A stretch of DNA of 10,487 nucleotides from an uncultured Eubacteriales bacterium (lineage in GTDB: Bacteria; Bacillota; Clostridia; Oscillospirales; CAG-272), in NCBI GenBank assembly GCA_900554225.1, contig USGH01000077.1, positions 1 through 10,487 of the forward strand. Direction: 5' to 3'. The number at the start of each line of letters is the position of its first letter. Position 1 is the stretch's first letter. Under the pieces are notes generated by a model that saw only the letters and a program-made list of their open reading frames with translations, ran no database searches and had not been told where the DNA came from. The translations under genes were made by a program, and so were the position numbers. Positions 6,394 through 10,487 of the stretch are shown in pieces.

Positions 6394-7890
6394 TTACCGG
6401 ATGGAAGAAAGTGCGGATTCGAGATCTGCCGCGATGTCCTCCACATCCTCAATGCCGACCGAGAGACGGATCAGCTCCGGGCTGACACCGCATTCCACCA
6501 GCTGTGCATCGGTGAGCTGGCGATGCGTGGTCGATGCCGGATGGAGCAGGCACGTGCGGCTGTCTGCGACATGGGTGACGATGGCAGCGAGACGCATATG
6601 ATCCATGAGCTTTGTCGCCGCTTCTCTACCGCCCTTGACACCGAATGCGACCACACCGCTGGAACCGTGGGGAAGATATTTTTCTGCACGCGCGTGGTAC
6701 CGGTTGTCCGCAAGATCGGGATAATTCGCCCACTCGACCATCGGATGGTAGGAAAGATACGACGCTATGGCGCGGGCATTCTCACAATGCTTTTTCACGC
6801 GCAGCGGCAGGGTCTCCAGTCCGAGATTGAGCAAAAATGCATTGAGCGGAGCCTGCACGGAACCAAGGTCGCGCATAAGCTGTGCGGTGGCTTTGGTGAT
6901 GTACGCCGCCTTGCCGAACTTCTCGGTGTAGGTAATACCGTGGTACGATTCGTCCGGCGTACACAGTCCCGGATACTTCTCCGCGTGTGCCGTCCAGTCG
7001 AAATTGCCGCTGTCCACGATCACACCGCCGATGGTGGATGCGTGTCCTTCCATGTATTTCGTAGTGGAGTGGGTCACAATGTCGGCACCGAACCGGATCG
7101 GCTGGCAGTTTATCGGTGTCGGGAACGTATTGTCAACGATCAGCGGCACACCGATCTGATGCGCGGCGGCGGCAAAGGTTTCAATGTCAAGAACGACGAG
7201 GGAGGGATTGGACAGTGTTTCCGCGAATACGCATTTGGTGTTCGGCTTTGCGGCGGCTATGATCTCGTCTATGGTGGAGTCCGGCGAGACAAAGGTCACA
7301 TCGATGCCCATCTTGCGCATGGTCACATCGAGAAGATTGAAGGTACCGCCGTAGATGGCTGCGGAGGAGATCACGTGGTCCCCGGCAGAGCAGATATTGA
7401 ACACGGCATAGAAGGATGCGGCCTGTCCGGACGACGTAAGCATCGCAGCCGCCCCGCCCTCCAGCGCGGCAATTTTGGCAGCCACAGCATCACAGGTCGG
7501 ATTGGCAAGGCGGGAGTAGAAATAGCCGGAATCCTCCAGATCGAACAGTCTGCCCATCTGCTCGCTCGATTCATACTTGAAGGTCGTGCTCTGGATGATG
7601 GGCAGTACGCGCGGCTCGCCGTTTTTCGGTGTATATCCGCACTGTACACACTTTGTCGCCGCACGATATTCTGTCTCTGCCCTGAGCATTCCACGCAGAA
7701 GCGCAATCGCTTCTATGTACAGAGGGTCCAGTGCACAGCCGTCGCTGCCGCACTCCTCGTTCGCCTGATAGATTGCGTTTAAGAGTGCCACGGTATTTTC
7801 CTCGCCGGAGAGGTATTTTCGGGAAGGTTCGGCGATGAGATCCCAACCGGACACGGCAAATGCTTCAAGTATGGTGTGCAGTCTTTCCAT
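6394..7890 (-). CDS. metY: O-acetylhomoserine sulfhydrylase (aminocarboxypropyltransferase) with N-terminal extension
   Basis: The 498-residue PLP enzyme makes homocysteine from O-acetylhomoserine and sulfide (methionine synthesis); close relatives use O-acetylserine to make cysteine. From residue 80 it follows the Cys/Met-metabolism PLP family closely: G-Y-T-P-K-N-G-E-P-R, Q-S-T-T-F-K, Y-F-Y-S-R-L-A-N-P-T (around 123-132), S-S-G-Q-A at 153-157, V-D253-N-T for the PLP ring nitrogen, and H-S-T-T-K278 as the Schiff-base lysine. Family members are usually about 420-430 residues. Here about 78 extra residues precede the catalytic part, largely helical, with C47-x4-C52, followed by C81-x2-C84 at the junction. 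The chosen ATG (complement of 7888-7890) has GAGGA eight bases upstream. The inner Met68 has no usable ribosome site, so the extension is probably real. It lies downstream of glnS on the same strand, separated by a terminator-like hairpin. No clear promoter was found. Confidence 0.9.
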   Translation of the reverse strand: MERLHTILEAFAVSGWDLIAEPSRKYLSGEENTVALLNAIYQANEECGSDGCALDPLYIEAIALLRGMLRAETEYRAATKCVQCGYTPKNGEPRVLPIIQSTTFKYESSEQMGRLFDLEDSGYFYSRLANPTCDAVAAKIAALEGGAAAMLTSSGQAASFYAVFNICSAGDHVISSAAIYGGTFNLLDVTMRKMGIDVTFVSPDSTIDEIIAAAKPNTKCVFAETLSNPSLVVLDIETFAAAAHQIGVPLIVDNTFPTPINCQPIRFGADIVTHSTTKYMEGHASTIGGVIVDSGNFDWTAHAEKYPGLCTPDESYHGITYTEKFGKAAYITKATAQLMRDLGSVQAPLNAFLLNLGLETLPLRVKKHCENARAIASYLSYHPMVEWANYPDLADNRYHARAEKYLPHGSSGVVAFGVKGGREAATKLMDHMRLAAIVTHVADSRTCLLHPASTTHRQLTDAQLVECGVSPELIRLSVGIEDVEDIAADLESALSSIR

Positions 7891-7897
7891 AAATACG

Positions 7898-7903
7898 ATC
7901 CTC
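7898..7903 (-). promoter_or_regulatory. Ribosome binding site deciding the long start of the sulfhydrylase
   Basis: GAGGAT (complement of 7898-7903) lies at proper distance from the ATG at 7890. An alternative ATG at 7905 overlaps this site and has no comparable site of its own. This supports translation of the N-terminal extension. Confidence 0.7.
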
Positions 7904-7918
7904 ATTCTTTTGTGTATA

Positions 7919-7958
7919 GTAAAAACGGCGACAGAGGCGGCGTATCCCATCTGTCGCC
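7919..7958 (-). terminator. Terminator hairpin between glnS and the sulfhydrylase gene
   Basis: Read on the - strand, GGCGACAGA (complement of 7950-7958) pairs with TCTGTCGCC (complement of 7927-7935) over nine perfect pairs, with a 14-base loop, followed by GTTTTTACT. It lies about 100 bases past the glnS stop and about 30 bases before the next ATG. It may end the gltX-glnS transcript, or act as an attenuator in a leader for the sulfhydrylase if transcription starts upstream. Confidence 0.78.
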
Positions 7959-7991
7959 ATATTGTTCAAGGATGCGTTGAATCCATCGAGG

Positions 7992-8042
7992 TTTTGCACC
8001 GAAAATGTTGAATATAAGGTTTTTTGGTGCAAAAATAACCTT
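7992..8042. repeat. Overlapping inverted repeats in the glnS-sulfhydrylase spacer
   Basis: TTTTGCACC (7992-8000) and GGTGCAAAA (8026-8034) form a perfect nine-base inverted repeat around a 25-base AT-rich loop. A second hairpin, AAGGTT (8016-8021) with AACCTT (8037-8042), extends inward by TTTT/AAAA and puts GGTGC in its loop. The two cannot form together. Neither is followed by a good T tract on the - strand. Confidence 0.55.
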
Positions 8043-8056
8043 GGATCAGCGTTTCC

Positions 8057-9706
8057 TTAGTTTTCAGGTTTGTAGCTCTCCGTCAGAGACACGACACGGC
8101 TGAAGGTATTGTCGGTCTTTCTATCCTTCGCGAAATAGCCGATACGGACAAACTGGAATTTATCCCCCGGTGCCGCATCCGCGAGAGACGGCTCGACCTT
8201 GACGTTTTCAAGACGCACGGCAGATTCCGGATTCAGGAAATCGATATAGGTCTTCCCTTCCGGCAGCTCGTTCATATTCTCTTCCGTGAACAGCCGGTCG
8301 TACAGCACAACACTGGTATCTACGGCATTGGGTGCACTCAGCCAGTGAATCGTGCCCTTGATCTTTCGATCGGTCGGATTGCCGGTGCCGGTTTCCAGGT
8401 CTGCGGTGCAGTGAATTTCCGTAACGTTGCCGTTCTCGTCGTGGCAAATTTCTCCGCACTTTACGATGTAGGCACCCATCAGACGCACCTCTCCGCCCGG
8501 CTTCAGACGGAAGAATTTCGGCGGCGGCAGTTCAGCAAAATCGTCTGCGTCGATATACAGCTCCTTCGTGAACGGAACCTTGCGCGTACCCAGCTCCGGA
8601 TTGCCCGGGTGGTTCGGAAGCTCAAAATACTCCGTTTTGTCCGCCGGATAGTTGTCGATCACCACGCGGATCGGCTTCAGAACGGCGATTCTGCGCTGTG
8701 CCCTGGTGTTGAGATCCTCGCGGATGCAGTGTTCGAGCAGCCCAAGATTGACCATGCTGTTCGCTTTTGCCACGCCGATTCGATCGATGAAATCGAGAAT
8801 CGCTTCCGGTGTATAGCCACGACGGCGCAGACCACACAGGGTAGGCATCCGCGGATCGTCCCAGCCGTCCACCACATGGGTTTCCACGAGGTTGCGCAGG
8901 TATCGCTTGGAGAGGACGGTGTTTGTGATGTTCAGGCGGGAAAATTCGATCTGACGCGGATGCGAGGGAACGTCACAATGCTCCACGACCCAATTGTACA
9001 GCGGACGATGGTCCTCGTATTCGAGAGAGCAGAGGCTATGCGTGATCCCCTCCAGTGCGTCCTGGATCGGATGCGCAAAATCGTACATCGGGAAAATGCA
9101 CCACTTGGTTCCCTGGCGATGATGCTCGATATAGCGGATACGGTAGAACACCGGGTCGCGCATATTGAAGTTGCCGGATGCAAGATCGATCTTGGCACGG
9201 AGCGTATATTTGCCTTCCGGAAATTCTCCGGCGCGCATTCTGCGGAACAGATCCAGGCTCTCCTCCACCGGTCTGTCGCGATAGGGAGATACGGCAGGAT
9301 GCGTCAGATCGCCGCGGTATTCCCGGAACTGCTCCGGAGTCAGCGCACAAACATATGCGTCTCCCTTGCGGATCAGCTCTTCGGCAATGGCGTAGGTGCG
9401 TTCAAAATAATCGGAACCGTAGAAGAAGCGATCGCCCCAGTCAAAGCCGAGCCAATGAATATCCTCTTGGATCGCATCGACGTACTCGGTGTCCTCCTTT
9501 GCAGGGTTCGTATCGTCCATACGGAGGTTGCACTCGCCGCCGTACTTCTTTGCGGTGCCGAAATCGATGATCAGTGCCTTGCAATGTCCAATGTGCAAAT
9601 ATCCGTTCGGTTCCGGCGGAAAACGGGTGTGTACGTGGTCAACCTTGCCCGCCGCCAGATCCTCGTCAATGAATTCCCAAATGAAATTGGAGTTGTTCTC
9701 AGCCAT
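8057..9706 (-). CDS. glnS: Glutaminyl-tRNA synthetase (GlnRS)
   Basis: The 549-residue class I synthetase attaches glutamine to tRNA-Gln in the cytoplasm. The catalytic Rossmann fold shows F-P-P-E-P-N-G-Y-L-H38-I-G-H41 (the HIGH motif in the GlnRS form; GluRS has a different Pro-x-Pro-x-Gly start) and V-L-S-K-R at 264-268 (KMSKS loop), preceded by R-L-N-I-T-N-T as in GlnRS. The C-terminal part from about 340 has the two beta-barrel anticodon-binding domains. Length is normal for bacterial GlnRS without a yqeY-type tail. It starts at ATG (complement of 9704-9706), 11 bases after the gltX stop, so the genes are co-transcribed and probably translationally coupled. Many Firmicutes lack GlnRS and form Gln-tRNA by amidation; presence here indicates direct charging. 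Confidence 0.97.
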   Translation of the reverse strand: MAENNSNFIWEFIDEDLAAGKVDHVHTRFPPEPNGYLHIGHCKALIIDFGTAKKYGGECNLRMDDTNPAKEDTEYVDAIQEDIHWLGFDWGDRFFYGSDYFERTYAIAEELIRKGDAYVCALTPEQFREYRGDLTHPAVSPYRDRPVEESLDLFRRMRAGEFPEGKYTLRAKIDLASGNFNMRDPVFYRIRYIEHHRQGTKWCIFPMYDFAHPIQDALEGITHSLCSLEYEDHRPLYNWVVEHCDVPSHPRQIEFSRLNITNTVLSKRYLRNLVETHVVDGWDDPRMPTLCGLRRRGYTPEAILDFIDRIGVAKANSMVNLGLLEHCIREDLNTRAQRRIAVLKPIRVVIDNYPADKTEYFELPNHPGNPELGTRKVPFTKELYIDADDFAELPPPKFFRLKPGGEVRLMGAYIVKCGEICHDENGNVTEIHCTADLETGTGNPTDRKIKGTIHWLSAPNAVDTSVVLYDRLFTEENMNELPEGKTYIDFLNPESAVRLENVKVEPSLADAAPGDKFQFVRIGYFAKDRKTDNTFSRVVSLTESYKPEN

Positions 9707-9713
9707 CTTATCT

Positions 9714-9720
9714 CTCCTTA
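9714..9720 (-). promoter_or_regulatory. glnS ribosome binding site overlapping the gltX stop codon
   Basis: On the - strand TAAGGAG (complement of 9714-9720) contains the TAA stop of gltX and the Shine-Dalgarno core of glnS. The ATG follows after GATAA-type spacing. This layout favours coupled translation of the two synthetases. Confidence 0.85.
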
Positions 9721-10487
9721 CAATTTCTCGATCATCGCGTCCATCCGCGCCAGAATCCGATCCTTGCCGAGAATCTGCATCACAGCGTACATATCGGGAG
9801 AATTCTGTCTGCCGGTTACAGCGAGGCGGATGAACATGGAAACATCGCTTACGTTGCCCTTGAATTTCGCAGGATCCGCTTTATATTCCTTCATATTCGC
9901 CATGTATCCGAGCTCCTCACCGATCTTCTGAATCTTGCCGAACCATGTGTCCATGTCGTCAGCGGGATCGTAGGTATTTCGGAACGCGACAAGCACCTTC
10001 TTCACATCGGAAAGATCGGCACGCTCCGGGTAACTGTCCTCCACCCGGAACAGCTCATCATAGAAGAAAGAGATAAACGGCTTTACCTCTGCGAATGTGG
10101 CGAAATCCTTACGCGGCTTTTTTCCGCCTCTGCCAATACTGAAGATCGCCTTGGCGTATGCAGGATCTCTCCGGAGAAGAGCGGCAAAGTCGGGATCGAA
10201 TTCACCGGTCCAGTCGAGCGTCTTATCGTAGATCTCGTCAGCAGTCATGCGGGAGAGCACATTCTTCGATACATCGTTCAGCTTCACGAAATCAAACAGG
10301 CAGCCGGAAACGGACATCTTTTTTATATCAAACGGGAAATCCATGCAGCTCTTCTGCGGATTCTGCGCGTGCCATTCCTCATAATTGGAGTTGAGCAGGG
10401 TGAGAATGTACTCCCAGACACAGCGGGTATCGTAGCCCATGCTGCGGTAGTCGTCCATCTTCGCCCCCATATCCCGCTTGGAGATTT
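9718..10487 (-). CDS. gltX: Glutamyl-tRNA synthetase, C-terminal part (5' end outside window)
   Basis: The frame runs off the right edge; 255 C-terminal residues are visible. It begins with I-S-K-R, the KMSKS loop of a class I synthetase in the GluRS form. It continues with Y-x-x-M-G-Y and a W-E-Y-I-L-T-L-L-N-S-N-Y-E-E-W helix, then K-M-S-V-S-G, F-D-x-x-K-L-N-D-V-S-K, S-I-G-R-G-G-K-K-P-R-K-D-F and A-V-T-G-R-Q-N-S-P-D-M-Y near the end. These blocks match the long GluRS variant typical of Clostridia (about 550 residues in full). It charges tRNA with glutamate. Whether it also charges tRNA-Gln cannot be judged, but the adjacent glnS makes that unnecessary. The gene is first in a gltX-glnS pair; its promoter lies outside the window. 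Confidence 0.93.
   Translation of the reverse strand, partial: ISKRDMGAKMDDYRSMGYDTRCVWEYILTLLNSNYEEWHAQNPQKSCMDFPFDIKKMSVSGCLFDFVKLNDVSKNVLSRMTADEIYDKTLDWTGEFDPDFAALLRRDPAYAKAIFSIGRGGKKPRKDFATFAEVKPFISFFYDELFRVEDSYPERADLSDVKKVLVAFRNTYDPADDMDTWFGKIQKIGEELGYMANMKEYKADPAKFKGNVSDVSMFIRLAVTGRQNSPDMYAVMQILGKDRILARMDAMIEKL

Noticed and set aside
6238..7782. 514-codon + strand frame opposite the sulfhydrylase
   Set aside because: The - strand frame encodes a complete PLP enzyme with all key residues. The + frame reads as His/Arg/Cys-rich nonsense typical of antisense translation.
7891..8056. SAM riboswitch or T-box leader before the sulfhydrylase
   Set aside because: The spacer is short, and neither the conserved SAM-I core nor the T-box antiterminator element could be found on the - strand.
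8345..9931. 528-codon + strand frame opposite glnS and gltX
   Set aside because: It crosses two well-identified - strand genes and their boundary, with no family motif of its own.

Overview
The window looks like a chromosomal segment of an anaerobic, gut-type member of the Clostridia. G+C is a little over half by eye. Shine-Dalgarno sites are strong, promoters are sigma-A-like, and a GluRS/GlnRS pair, a clostridial-style sugar-binding lipoprotein and a YoaP-type acetyltransferase are present. The species cannot be named from the sequence. No rRNA, tRNA, CRISPR array, insertion sequence or phage gene was seen.

The left half is on the + strand. The 3' part of an unknown, possibly glycosidase-like gene (to 760) is followed after 24 bases by a lipoprotein solute-binding protein (785-2227), and a strong terminator (2235-2275) ends the unit. 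Next come three genes, each with its own good promoter: a GNAT-YoaP fusion (2375-3136), a TetR/AcrR repressor (3237-3824) with a palindrome over its start point, and a cytoplasmic CE15-like (glucuronoyl esterase-like) alpha/beta hydrolase (3996-5078).

A bidirectional terminator (5080-5121) separates this half from the right half, which is entirely on the - strand. Read in its own direction, the right half begins with gltX (cut by the window edge) and glnS, coupled so that the gltX stop codon forms part of the glnS ribosome-binding site. A 166-base structured spacer with a terminator hairpin follows, then an O-acetylhomoserine sulfhydrylase with an unusual N-terminal extension. Last is a Gfo/Idh/MocA sugar dehydrogenase with its own consensus promoter and CTGTG-type inverted repeats.

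Two themes appear. One is carbohydrate use: the possible glycosidase, the sugar-binding lipoprotein, the CE15-like esterase and the Gfo/Idh dehydrogenase, with the TetR repressor as a possible regulator. The other is housekeeping: Glu/Gln tRNA charging and methionine/cysteine synthesis. No clearly new multi-gene system is visible. The most unusual items are the Cys-containing N-terminal extension of the sulfhydrylase, the mutually exclusive hairpins before it, and the CATACC half-sites shared by the tetR and esterase promoter regions.
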